Shown here: positions 26,861-35,155 of the stretch, piece after piece
How the letters are laid out: the number at the start of each line of letters is the position of its first letter
Numbering within the stretch: the stretch's first letter is position 1
NCBI GenBank assembly: GCA_031415695.1
Contig: JANOSH010000068.1
Coordinates: 1-64,000 of the forward strand
From: JANOSH01 sp031415695
GTDB lineage: Bacteria; Actinomycetota; Acidimicrobiia; Acidimicrobiales; Ilumatobacteraceae
Direction: 5' to 3'
DNA: 64,000 bases
Program-made: the position numbers and the translations under genes
The notes under the pieces: model-generated
Databases searched by the model: none
Told to the model about the DNA's origin: nothing
Seen by the model: only the letters and a program-made list of their open reading frames with translations

Positions 26861-27890
26861 GTCCACCGCCGACACCCCACGTATCGGGTAGGTGGTATCC
26901 GTGCGGGAACGGGTCGCTGGTATCAACGCAGTAGCTGTGGAATCCGGTGATCCACGCTCGGCCCTCTATGGTCGGCAGTATCGCCGGTCGGCCAGCAACA
27001 GTGGTCTCGCCGATAATCGTGCCGGTGAATCGCGTACCGATTAACGACTCGTGTTGCATCATGTCGCCAACAGCCATCTGACCTCGGGCGTGCAGTACAG
27101 CCATACGAGCGCATGTGCCGGTGCCGGTTGGACTTCGGTCGGACCGCCCCGGTGCCACTATGCAGGTGTTCACCGTTGCCTCGCCTACACCAGCGAACGG
27201 GCGATGTAGCTGCACAATGGACACGTCGCGAATACCCGGATTCTCGGGATGCACCACGTCGAGTTGTTGGCGGGCTGCAACCCGTACAGCCTCGCCCAGA
27301 ACCGCTAGTTCACGTGCTTCAGATGCCACCACATCGAACCCAAGTTTCGTTGCATCGACAAGCGCATAGAACATCCCGCCGTAGGCAACATCGATGGCAA
27401 TTTTACCGAACCCGGCCACGTCGATACTGGTGTCGAGTTGGTCGACAAAGCAGGCCACGTTGCCGATGCGTACCGAGACGCATTTGCCGTCGTGGCACTG
27501 GGCGACAACGGCCACCGGTCCACCGGGTGTCTCGAGGGTGAGGCGGGTCTCGGGTTCGCGCATTTCGATGATGCCGGTCTCGAGCGCAACGGTAATGGTG
27601 CACATCGTGTTCGAGCCGGACATCGGCACGTACTCGGTTGGTTCCATGATGATTACGCCGAGGTCGCAATCGGGTCGAGTGGGGGGAACGATCAGGTTGA
27701 GATGCCGGGCCACACTCCCGCGGGGTTCGCACAACAACATGCGGCGCACGTCGTCGTGATCACGTTCCATGGTACGCATCTTGTCGTACATCGTGGCTCC
27801 AGCCGGCGGTAGCACTCCCCCGACAATCACGTCGCCAATTTCACCTTCGGCATGACATCCAACGACCGAGATAACCCGCTGTGTTCGCAT
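26850..27890 (-). CDS. Proline racemase / hydroxyproline epimerase-dehydratase family protein with Ser and Thr at the catalytic Cys positions
   Basis: A 346-aa protein of the proline racemase superfamily: GGVLPPAGATMYDKM, CEPRGSVARHLNLIVPP and DRSPTGTGTCARMA. Proline racemase and 4-hydroxyproline 2-epimerase use two cysteines as acid/base pair. Here the first position reads MSGSNTMC (Ser where MCGHN-type motifs have Cys) and the second SPTGTGTCA (Thr where SPCGTG has Cys). A Thr at the second position is known from trans-3-hydroxyproline dehydratases, so a dehydratase or altered epimerase is more likely than a racemase. It is the third gene of the selenoprotein B/sulfatase operon (24 nt gap). 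PrdF-type racemases accompany PrdB in D-proline reducers, an intriguing parallel. Confidence 0.85.
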   Translation of the reverse strand: MRTQRVISVVGCHAEGEIGDVIVGGVLPPAGATMYDKMRTMERDHDDVRRMLLCEPRGSVARHLNLIVPPTRPDCDLGVIIMEPTEYVPMSGSNTMCTITVALETGIIEMREPETRLTLETPGGPVAVVAQCHDGKCVSVRIGNVACFVDQLDTSIDVAGFGKIAIDVAYGGMFYALVDATKLGFDVVASEARELAVLGEAVRVAARQQLDVVHPENPGIRDVSIVQLHRPFAGVGEATVNTCIVAPGRSDRSPTGTGTCARMAVLHARGQMAVGDMMQHESLIGTRFTGTIIGETTVAGRPAILPTIEGRAWITGFHSYCVDTSDPFPHGYHLPDTWGVGGGLTQ

Positions 27891-27914
27891 GGCACCCAGT
27901 CTTACCTCTCGTCC

Positions 27915-30161
27915 TTATTCGTGAGCTAGTGCACCGTGGGCGATGGCCTCGTGGTCGAGTTCCTGATCGAGGTCGAGTGCGACGTCGACCTTCGCGAGAT
28001 GTCCGGTGAACGCGAACGGCGCCGGATAGTGGCCAACGGTCGTTCCACGGTCGAGGCCGATATCGAGACCGGACCACGACACCATGAGCCAGAACTGGTT
28101 CGACGTGGTCATCTGACCGGCGGGCTCGCCGTTTATGAGCAACGTGCCGGTGGCGTGACCATCTACCCGGCGCAACTCGAACCCGAGGGTGCAGGCCCGA
28201 CCTGTTGGTACAAGGCGATCTGAAACCACCATCTGGTGAGTGCCACCAATGTTGAGGTCGTGCACGAGTCGGCCGTTACTGACGTAGAGGCTGTAGCCGC
28301 TGGTCTTGTCTCCGTGAGCAATCAGTACGCCCTCGGCTCCATCTGCAGGGATCCTGACGTGGGCGGTGATGCGATAGCTGCGGCTTCGAACGTCGGGTGC
28401 CACGTCAGACGGCACATGACCCATCCCCCGCCAGAACGTGTAGCGGTTTCGGTGGCCCGAGTGCCGTTGCGCGTTCTCGGCAAAACGTGGGGCGAATCGG
28501 TCGTCGAGGGGCAGTACGTTGTACTTGGCGGCTTCGGCCCACCAACGTTGGACCATCGACGCCAGACGTTCGGGAAAAACGGCTGCGAGGTCGTGGTTCT
28601 CGTTGAAGTCCTCGTCAAGATGGTAGAGCTCCCACGTGTCGGTATCGAACGAGGTGGTCGGTGGGTGGAACGCCACAGCTTTCCAGCCGTCGATCCAGAT
28701 ACCGCGGTGTCCGAACATTTCGAAATGCTGCACCGCTTTGGCCGACAGCACCGCCGCGTCGAACAGGGTCGCGGCGAAACTCACTCCCTCCAGTGGCATC
28801 TGGGCCACCCCGGCAATGGTGTCGGGGGCGTCGAAACCGAGCACGTCGAGCAAGGTCGGGGTGAGGTCCGATACGTGACAAAAGTTGTGACGCAGCTCGC
28901 CGCGGGCGGCGAGGCGTGCAGGCCACGACAGGACAAACGGGTCGCGTATTCCGCCGCCGTGGGTGTTCTGCTTGTAGCGCTTGAGCGGCGTGTTAGCCGC
29001 CATCGACCAACCCCACGGGAAGTTGCTATGGGTATCGGGTCCACCAATATCGTCAATGCGGGCAAGTTTGTCGGCGAGCGTTTCGGGGATCAGGTTGTAC
29101 GGACCCATGGCGTTGACGAAACCGAGCGGCCCGCCTTCCTGGCTGGCCCCGTTGTCGGACATGACGACGATGATTGTGTTGTCGAGTTGTCCCGATTCGT
29201 GCAGCCGGCCGATGAGTCGGCCTAGATGCATGTCGGCATGTTCGAGCATGCCAGCGTACGCCGCTTGCAGGCGGGTGAACAGGCGTTGTTCATCGGCTGA
29301 ATGATTCGCCCATTCACCAACGCTGGTATTGGCTGGCGGAAGTTCCGTGCCATTCGGCACAATGCCAAGCACCTGTTGGCGCGCCAAACGATCGACCCGA
29401 GTCTGGTCCCACCCCTTGGTAAACACCGTGTCGTATTTGTCGATGAAGGATCGAGCTACTTGGTGGGGTGCGTGGCATGCACCCAGAGCCACCCAGCACA
29501 GCCACGGTAGGTCGGGCACGCCCGCTTCGTGTTCGGCCAGCATGCGTAGGGCATTGTCGATGAGATCGGCGGTGAGGTGATAACCCGAGTCGTAGTCGCC
29601 CGGCGCCGTGACATGCGAGTTGTCGCGCACGACCTCTGGAGAGTACTGGTCGGTCTCGGCGTCGAGGAAGCCGTAATAGCGATCGAAGCCCCGGCCGAGC
29701 GGCCAGCCATCGAAGGGTCCAGTGGGGCCACCTTCGTGCAGCGGTGTTGCGTGCCATTTTCCGATCATGTAGTTGCGGTAGCCGTGCGGTCGCAGCATCT
29801 CGGCAAGCGTGCCCGCTTCACGCGTGATCTTGCCCCGGTAGCCCGGGTATCCCGAGTCGAAATTCGACAGGCAGCCCATGCCAACCGAGTGGTGATTGCG
29901 GCCAGTCAGTAGCGCGGCGCGGGTGGTCGAGCACATGGCTGTGGTGTGAAAGCCGGTGTGGCGAACCCCGCGAGCGGCAATGGCATCGATGATGGGAGTG
30001 TCGATCTCGGATCCGTAACAGCCAAAGTCGCTGAAGCCGACATCGTCGAACAACACCACAAGAATGTTGGGCGAGCCGTCGGGTGGTCGGGGGGCTGCGG
30101 GCCACGACGGCACTGAATCGGCGATGGTGGTACCGATACGGCCATCGAAGCGGCCCGTCAC
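27915..30161 (-). CDS. AtsD-like arylsulfatase
   Basis: A 748-aa sulfatase of the mycobacterial AtsD/AtsA type, from a GTG at 30161 overlapping the selenoprotein stop by 4 nt (GTGA). Metal-binding LFDDVGFSDFGCYGS (Asp39/Asp40), formylglycine site MCSTTRAALLTGRNHH (Cys ~77), GKWHATP, and VMSDNGASQEGGPLGF are all present. A C-terminal ~170-residue concanavalin-like beta domain follows (YSLYVSNGRLVHDLNIGG). The formylglycine core is C-S-T-T-R, not the canonical CxPxR/CxAxR, but such Thr variants occur in this subfamily. It hydrolyses sulfate esters, probably cytoplasmic since no signal peptide is seen. Longer upstream frames overlap the selenoprotein and are shadows. Confidence 0.88.
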   Translation of the reverse strand: MTGRFDGRIGTTIADSVPSWPAAPRPPDGSPNILVVLFDDVGFSDFGCYGSEIDTPIIDAIAARGVRHTGFHTTAMCSTTRAALLTGRNHHSVGMGCLSNFDSGYPGYRGKITREAGTLAEMLRPHGYRNYMIGKWHATPLHEGGPTGPFDGWPLGRGFDRYYGFLDAETDQYSPEVVRDNSHVTAPGDYDSGYHLTADLIDNALRMLAEHEAGVPDLPWLCWVALGACHAPHQVARSFIDKYDTVFTKGWDQTRVDRLARQQVLGIVPNGTELPPANTSVGEWANHSADEQRLFTRLQAAYAGMLEHADMHLGRLIGRLHESGQLDNTIIVVMSDNGASQEGGPLGFVNAMGPYNLIPETLADKLARIDDIGGPDTHSNFPWGWSMAANTPLKRYKQNTHGGGIRDPFVLSWPARLAARGELRHNFCHVSDLTPTLLDVLGFDAPDTIAGVAQMPLEGVSFAATLFDAAVLSAKAVQHFEMFGHRGIWIDGWKAVAFHPPTTSFDTDTWELYHLDEDFNENHDLAAVFPERLASMVQRWWAEAAKYNVLPLDDRFAPRFAENAQRHSGHRNRYTFWRGMGHVPSDVAPDVRSRSYRITAHVRIPADGAEGVLIAHGDKTSGYSLYVSNGRLVHDLNIGGTHQMVVSDRLVPTGRACTLGFELRRVDGHATGTLLINGEPAGQMTTSNQFWLMVSWSGLDIGLDRGTTVGHYPAPFAFTGHLAKVDVALDLDQELDHEAIAHGALAHE

Positions 30162-31312
30162 CGGTGACCCGGCGCCATATAGAACCACAGTGGCTGCTTC
30201 ACCCCAGCAGCTTTCATCGCCGCCCGTGCGGCCAACACTGTTTTGCCCGCTTCGGTCGATTCGAAGTACCACGCCTCGACTGCCCGGCCGGCCGGGACAG
30301 GACCCTCGACGAGTTCGATAGCCGCTTCCTCGTAATACGTGCGGATGTCGTGGCACAACGCCGTTGTATTTCCACCGGGAAGTTCAGCCGCTTGCCAGTC
30401 GGCGCCGTTGGCGATGTCGTGAAGTTTGCCGAGAGCATCAGGCACATCGTCGGCCGCGATCACACGACCTACCGATGTTGCCCCCCGTTTGGCGAACGAC
30501 CGCTCGTAGGCCTTGCGTAGGCCACGGGCCTCGTCAACCGCGGGCGCAAGACTCGGATCGTAGCGAGGCGGGATCTGACACGCGATTGGTTGTTCGTCGG
30601 CTTCAATGACGTCGGGATGGTCGACGAGTACGGGGCCGGACGACGCGCTGAGTAATGCGAATGCACGGGCCAAGACGTTGTGTTGGAACACTGCGTCGCA
30701 GGGTTTGCCGAGTGGGCGGCCAAGCGGAAACTCGCAGTGCAACGCTCGGGGCGGTTTGACCTTCTCGGCGACAGCCCGGGTGGATGACAGTACGACAGTG
30801 GCGATTCCAGCCGCTTCAAAGACATGGGCCAGCACACTCACGGTGCGCGTGCACAGGGGTCAAACGGGAGTGAGCAGCACAACATTGACACCGTCGGCTT
30901 TGAGTTCGGCAGCCGCCGCTGGTCCCGAGTCGAGACGAATGGTGGACACGTCGTCGGGTTGGTTGCCAGCGAACGACACATGGCGTGGAGCAACCGCGCC
31001 GATGATTCCGCTAGCAGCCAGCTCCTCGAGCCGGTCGATCGGGTAGACCACGTTGAGGTCGATGGCCACGCCGGAGCGATCGAAGTTCGGGCTCCAATGG
31101 CCAAGGGCCAAGTCACGTCGGTGCCGGTCGATGAGCCGATAACTGGTGTCACCGGGCGCGAACCGGTCGTGGTCGGGTGTGTGCAACGCGGCTGAAGTAA
31201 CGATGGCTACGGTTGCCTGGGCCAATGCCACGGGCGTGACAAAGGCGGGGTTGGGAAACTCGGGGGCTGCCAGCCCGCTTGAGAACGCTCGCATGAACTG
31301 GTCGCCTGACAT
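30158..31312 (-). CDS. GrdB/PrdB-like reductase selenoprotein B with in-frame UGA (Sec151)
   Basis: Reading the single in-frame TGA at 30862-30860 as Sec gives one 384-aa protein from the ATG at 31312. Upstream of it the frame reads ADGVNVVLLTPV, downstream PLCTRTVSVLAHVFEAAGI, so the site is U-P-L-C, the UxxC redox motif of glycine/sarcosine/betaine/proline reductase component B. The remainder fits that family (RALHCEFPLGRPLGKPCD; PPRYDP). True GrdB/PrdB work in anaerobic Stickland reactions; members in aerobic actinobacteria are uncharacterised. It leads an operon with a sulfatase and a proline-racemase-like protein, linked by a GTGA overlap. A frameshift is not needed to join the halves. 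No strong ribosome-binding site precedes the ATG, so the start is less certain than the rest. Confidence 0.88.
30832..30862 (-). promoter_or_regulatory. UGA recoding site with candidate bacterial SECIS hairpin
   Basis: After the TGA at 30862-30860, arms GCAC (14-17 nt downstream) and GTGC (25-28 nt downstream) enclose the loop CGTGAGT. The loop has a G at its second position and sits ~18-24 nt after the UGA. Spacing and loop composition agree with known bacterial SECIS elements. An alternative GTGC/GCAC pairing closer to the UGA also exists. Judged by eye only. Confidence 0.5.
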
Positions 31313-31497
31313 ACCCGAGATAGTATCGGAACCCTCGAACTTGTGAGGTTGTGGCGCAAGATGTCCGCCTGTTGTGTCGCGGCACATCGTTTACAGGTGG
31401 TGTCGCGGGGCGGCGACGCGGCTTGCCGTGTCCGGTCTTTCGGCTCTACAGTGATTCCCGATGAATATGATCGGAATTATCGACAATCGCAGACTCG
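31313..31497. promoter_or_regulatory. Divergent promoter region, selenoprotein operon / sulfur operon
   Basis: A 185-nt gap between the leftward selenoprotein B operon and the rightward TauE-cysDNC operon. No gene is supported. Promoters for both operons must lie here; shared regulation of selenium and sulfur genes is conceivable but no operator is evident by eye. Confidence 0.3.
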
Positions 31498-32364
31498 ATG
31501 ATGCATAACCTGCTGTTGGCGGTGGCCGGGCTGGGTGTTGGCATCATTGTTGGCCTCACAGGCGTGGGCGGTGGCGCGCTGATGACCCCAATCCTCACGC
31601 TGGTTTTTGGCATCGATCCACTCGCCGCCGTGTCGAGTGATCTGCTGGCGTCGCTTGTCATGAAGCCCGTTGGGTCTGCTGTGCACGCCAGACGTGGCAC
31701 GATCAATATCCCCATCGTCGCCTGGCTCACGGTAAGTTCGGTTCCGGCCGCGTTCTGCGGGGTGTTGGTGTTACGCCAATTCACCGATCCTGAACAACTG
31801 GCTCGCACTATCAAGACCCTGCTCGGAATGGCGTTGCTGCTGGCAGTTGCAGGCATCGTGACGCGAATGGTGCTGAGCCGTCGGCGCCCACCCGGCGGAC
31901 CCGTGGGAAAACCGGCCGTCCGGCCGCTGCCCACACTCCTGGTCGGCGCTGGGGCCGGCCTGATGGTAGGGCTCACATCGGTGGGGTCGGGTTCGCTAGT
32001 CGTGGTTGCCCTGATGTTCATCTATCCAGCCATTGCCGACTCCGATCTCGTCGGCACCGATCTCCTACAGGCCATCCCGATGGTGGGCGCGGCAGCGATT
32101 GGTCACGCCGTGTTCGGCGACCTGCACCTGAATGTCACAATTGCTCTTTTGGTCGGCGCTCTGCCTGGTGTGTACTTGGGCGCTCGAATGTCGGCCCGGC
32201 AATCAACGACCAGCCTGAAGCCGGTTCTGGCGGGGGTGCTGTTCGTATCGGCGCTTCGCCTACTGGGTGCCGGCAACGCCACCGTCGCGGTTGCAGTTGT
32301 CACCATCACAGCGGGCCTTGCCGCTCGGGCGTTCGCCGCCCGCCGAGAGAGGTCCTTTGCATGA
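31498..32364 (+). CDS. TauE/SafE-family anion permease
   Basis: A 288-aa membrane protein with about eight hydrophobic segments in two related halves. Each half has the family's glycine-rich motif: GLTGVGGGALMTPIL near residue 22 and GLTSVGSGSLVVVAL near 160. TauE/SafE proteins move sulfite, sulfoacetate, sulfate or similar anions. Here the gene is first in an operon with cysD (ATGA overlap) and cysNC, so sulfate uptake for assimilation is the likely role, replacing the CysTWA transporter that is absent from this window. A selenium oxyanion could also pass. Confidence 0.88.
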   Translation: MMHNLLLAVAGLGVGIIVGLTGVGGGALMTPILTLVFGIDPLAAVSSDLLASLVMKPVGSAVHARRGTINIPIVAWLTVSSVPAAFCGVLVLRQFTDPEQLARTIKTLLGMALLLAVAGIVTRMVLSRRRPPGGPVGKPAVRPLPTLLVGAGAGLMVGLTSVGSGSLVVVALMFIYPAIADSDLVGTDLLQAIPMVGAAAIGHAVFGDLHLNVTIALLVGALPGVYLGARMSARQSTTSLKPVLAGVLFVSALRLLGAGNATVAVAVVTITAGLAARAFAARRERSFA

Positions 32365-33272
32365 CAGCCACCTATGAACTCACGCACTTACGAGCGCTTG
32401 AAGCTGAAGCGATTCACATTATCCGAGAGGTTGCGGCCGAGTTCGAGCGCCCGGTGTTGTTGTTCTCCGGTGGCAAGGATTCCATCGTCATGTTGCATTT
32501 GGCGGTCAAGGCCTTCTGGCCCGCTCCCGTGCCGTTCCCCGTCATGCATGTCGATACCGGGCACAATTTTCCCGAGGTGATCGAGTTCCGCGATCGGCGA
32601 GTTAACGAACTTGGCGTGCGCCTCGTTGTTGCCAGTGTCCAAGACGATATCGACGCCGGCCGCAGCATCGAAGACACAGGCAAAGGTGCCAGCCGCAACC
32701 GTCTGCAAACCACCACGCTGCTGCGCGGCATCACCGAGGGTCGGTTCGACGCTGTGTTTGGCGGCGCTCGCCGAGACGAGGAAAAGGCGCGGGCAAAAGA
32801 GCGTGTGTTTTCGTTTCGAGATGCATTCGGCCAGTGGGATCCGAAGAACCAGCGACCCGAGTTGTGGAGCCTATACAACACCCGCCATCGCAAAGGCGAG
32901 CACATCCGCGTGTTCCCCATCAGCAACTGGACCGAGCTCGATATCTGGCAGTACATCGCCGACGAACACATCGATGTTCCATCGATCTACTACGCCCACA
33001 AACGTGAGGTATTTCAACGTGATGGCATGCTGCTAGCGGTCAACGAACATCTCGCTCCCGAACCGGGTGAAGTGCCCTTCGAGCTTCAAGTGCGGTTTCG
33101 GACCGTCGGCGATGCTACGTGCACGGGGTGCGTCGAGTCACCAGCAGCCGATGTCGAGTCGGTGATTGTGGAAGTCGCCGCCACACGCGTAACCGAGCGT
33201 GGCGCCACACGGGCCGACGACCGCATCAGCGAGGCCGGAATGGAAGACCGCAAACGAGAGGGGTACTTCTAA
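32361..33272 (+). CDS. cysD: Sulfate adenylyltransferase small subunit CysD
   Basis: A 303-aa ATP-PP-loop enzyme: the pyrophosphate loop LFSGGKDSIVMLHLA near residue 35, MHVDTGHNFPEVIEFRD, and VFGGARRDEEKARAKERVFSFRD are signatures of CysD. With CysN it makes adenosine 5'-phosphosulfate (APS) from ATP and sulfate. The C-terminal GDATCTGCVESPA is the conserved end. It overlaps tauE upstream (ATGA) and cysNC downstream (TAATG), giving a tight three-gene operon. Confidence 0.96.
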   Translation: MTATYELTHLRALEAEAIHIIREVAAEFERPVLLFSGGKDSIVMLHLAVKAFWPAPVPFPVMHVDTGHNFPEVIEFRDRRVNELGVRLVVASVQDDIDAGRSIEDTGKGASRNRLQTTTLLRGITEGRFDAVFGGARRDEEKARAKERVFSFRDAFGQWDPKNQRPELWSLYNTRHRKGEHIRVFPISNWTELDIWQYIADEHIDVPSIYYAHKREVFQRDGMLLAVNEHLAPEPGEVPFELQVRFRTVGDATCTGCVESPAADVESVIVEVAATRVTERGATRADDRISEAGMEDRKREGYF

Positions 33273-35155
33273 TGAGCGAGCTCTTGCGAATTGCCACCGC
33301 CGGGTCGGTCGACGACGGCAAGTCAACTCTTATCGGTCGACTGCTGTATGACTCGAAGGCCATCTTCGAAGACCAGCTAGAAGCAATCGAAGCCACGAGC
33401 CAGCGGCGCGGCGACGAGTACACAAACCTTGCGCTCTTGACCGATGGTCTGCGGGCAGAACGCGAGCAGGGCATCACTATCGACGTTGCCTACCGGTACT
33501 TTGCGACACCCAAGCGCAAGTTCATTATCGCCGATACCCCAGGCCACACCCAGTACACCCGCAACATGGTTACCGGCGCCTCAACCGCCGACGTCGCCAT
33601 GATTCTGGTCGATGCCCGCAACGGCATCTTGGAACAAACCCGGCGTCACGCCTTCCTCTCAAGCCTCCTCGGAATCCCACATCTGGTGTTGTGCGTCAAC
33701 AAGATGGACTTGGTCGACTGGAGCCAAGCCCGTTTCGATGAACTCAAAAACGAGTTCCGTGACTTCGCCACCCGCCTCGAAGTAGGCGATGTCACGTTCA
33801 TTCCCATGTCTGCGCTCGGTGGCGACAACATTGTCGACCGGTCGTCACGAATGGACTGGTATCGCGGCCGAGCGTTACTCGAACACCTCGAAGATGTGCA
33901 TATGGCAGGCGATCGAAACTTCATTGATGCACGGTTCCCAGTGCAGTACGTCATCCGACCGCAAAGCAGCGATTATCACGACTATCGGGGTTTCGCCGGC
34001 ACCGTAGCCAGCGGGATTTTCCGCCCCGGAGAGCAGGTGGTAGTGCTCCCCTCGGGCGTCACCTCCACTATTGCCAGTATCGATACGTTCGATGGTCCCG
34101 TCTCCGAAGCGTTCGCACCAATGTCGGTGACGTTTACGCTGACAGACAACGTCGACGTCAGCCGCGGAAACCTCATCTGCAAGCCGAACAATCAGCCGAT
34201 GGTGAAACAGGAACTCGACGCCACGGTGTGTTGGATGAGTTCGACGACAACCTTGCAACCAGGTGCCCGGCTGCTTCTCAAACACACAACGAACACCACC
34301 CGCGCGCTGGTGACCGGCCTGCAGTACCGCCTCGATATCAACACGTTGCATCGCGACGAAACTGCCCCTGAACTGACCCTCAACGAAATCGGCCGAGTTC
34401 AATTCCATACGAATCAGCCGTTGTTCTACGACGAATATCGCACCAATCGATCGACCGGCAGTTTCATCCTCATCGACGAGGCGACGAACAACACGGTTGG
34501 TGCCGGCATGCTGCTGGGCCGAACCCATAGCGACCAACGACCAACTCGGTCGGCGAGCCCGAACGTCGTTTGGCAATCAGGCACCATGGACCGCGCCGTT
34601 CGATGGGCGGCACTTGGCCTACGAGGGCAAACAGTGTGGCTCACTGGCCTGTCGGGGTCGGGGAAGTCGAGTGTGGCCGCCGAGGTGCAGCGATTGCTCG
34701 TTGCCAGTGGGCAGGCAGCCAGCATTCTTGACGGCGACAACCTACGCCACGGCCTCAATAGCGATCTTGGATTCTCTACGCAGGACCGGCTCGAAAACGT
34801 CCGGCGAGTCGGAGCTGTAGCTCAGCTCATGGCCGATACCGGCGTCGTCGCGCTCGTTCCCCTCATCAGCCCGTATCGAGCGGGACGAGATCAGATTCGG
34901 GCCGACCATAGGGCTGCGGGGCTTGCCTTTGTCGAGGTGTACGTCAATACACCAATCGAGGAATGCGAGCGTCGAGACGTAAAGGGGCTGTACGCCAAGG
35001 CGAGGGCAGGACAGCTACCGGGGTTCACCGGTATCGATGATCCGTACGAGGCACCACTGCGTCCCGACATCGAGTTACTTCCCAGTGCTGGCAACGCCAC
35101 GGCGCAGGCTGAACGCATAGTGGCGTTTCTCAACGCCAAGAGAACTGGCGATTAG
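33272..35155 (+). CDS. cysNC: Bifunctional sulfate adenylyltransferase large subunit / APS kinase
   Basis: A 627-aa fusion. The N-terminal ~430 residues are CysN, an EF-Tu-like GTPase (GSVDDGKST, EQGITIDVAYRYF, ADTPGHTQY, NKMD) that drives APS formation by CysD. The C-terminal ~190 residues are CysC, APS kinase, with P-loop GLSGSGKSS, LDGDNLRHGLN and the ARAGQLPGFTGIDDPYEAP segment. It phosphorylates APS to PAPS. The ATG at 33272 overlaps the cysD stop (TAATG); the longer frame upstream is a cysD shadow. Its stop overlaps the stop of a convergent SDR gene by 4 nt. The partner reductase in this window looks APS-type, so PAPS may serve sulfation. Confidence 0.96.
   Translation: MSELLRIATAGSVDDGKSTLIGRLLYDSKAIFEDQLEAIEATSQRRGDEYTNLALLTDGLRAEREQGITIDVAYRYFATPKRKFIIADTPGHTQYTRNMVTGASTADVAMILVDARNGILEQTRRHAFLSSLLGIPHLVLCVNKMDLVDWSQARFDELKNEFRDFATRLEVGDVTFIPMSALGGDNIVDRSSRMDWYRGRALLEHLEDVHMAGDRNFIDARFPVQYVIRPQSSDYHDYRGFAGTVASGIFRPGEQVVVLPSGVTSTIASIDTFDGPVSEAFAPMSVTFTLTDNVDVSRGNLICKPNNQPMVKQELDATVCWMSSTTTLQPGARLLLKHTTNTTRALVTGLQYRLDINTLHRDETAPELTLNEIGRVQFHTNQPLFYDEYRTNRSTGSFILIDEATNNTVGAGMLLGRTHSDQRPTRSASPNVVWQSGTMDRAVRWAALGLRGQTVWLTGLSGSGKSSVAAEVQRLLVASGQAASILDGDNLRHGLNSDLGFSTQDRLENVRRVGAVAQLMADTGVVALVPLISPYRAGRDQIRADHRAAGLAFVEVYVNTPIEECERRDVKGLYAKARAGQLPGFTGIDDPYEAPLRPDIELLPSAGNATAQAERIVAFLNAKRTGD

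Noticed and set aside
4556..31312. TGA reassigned genome-wide (e.g. to Trp) rather than Sec
   Set aside because: Many genes here end cleanly at TGA with 4-nt overlaps (cysH, cobA, tldD, the dehydrogenase at 24935), so TGA is a working stop. Only the two sites with Sec-type motifs are read through.
32361..35155. A third in-frame-UGA gene among sulfur genes or elsewhere in the window
   Set aside because: I looked for neighbouring same-frame half-genes split by one TGA; only the two reported sites gave family sequence on both sides.
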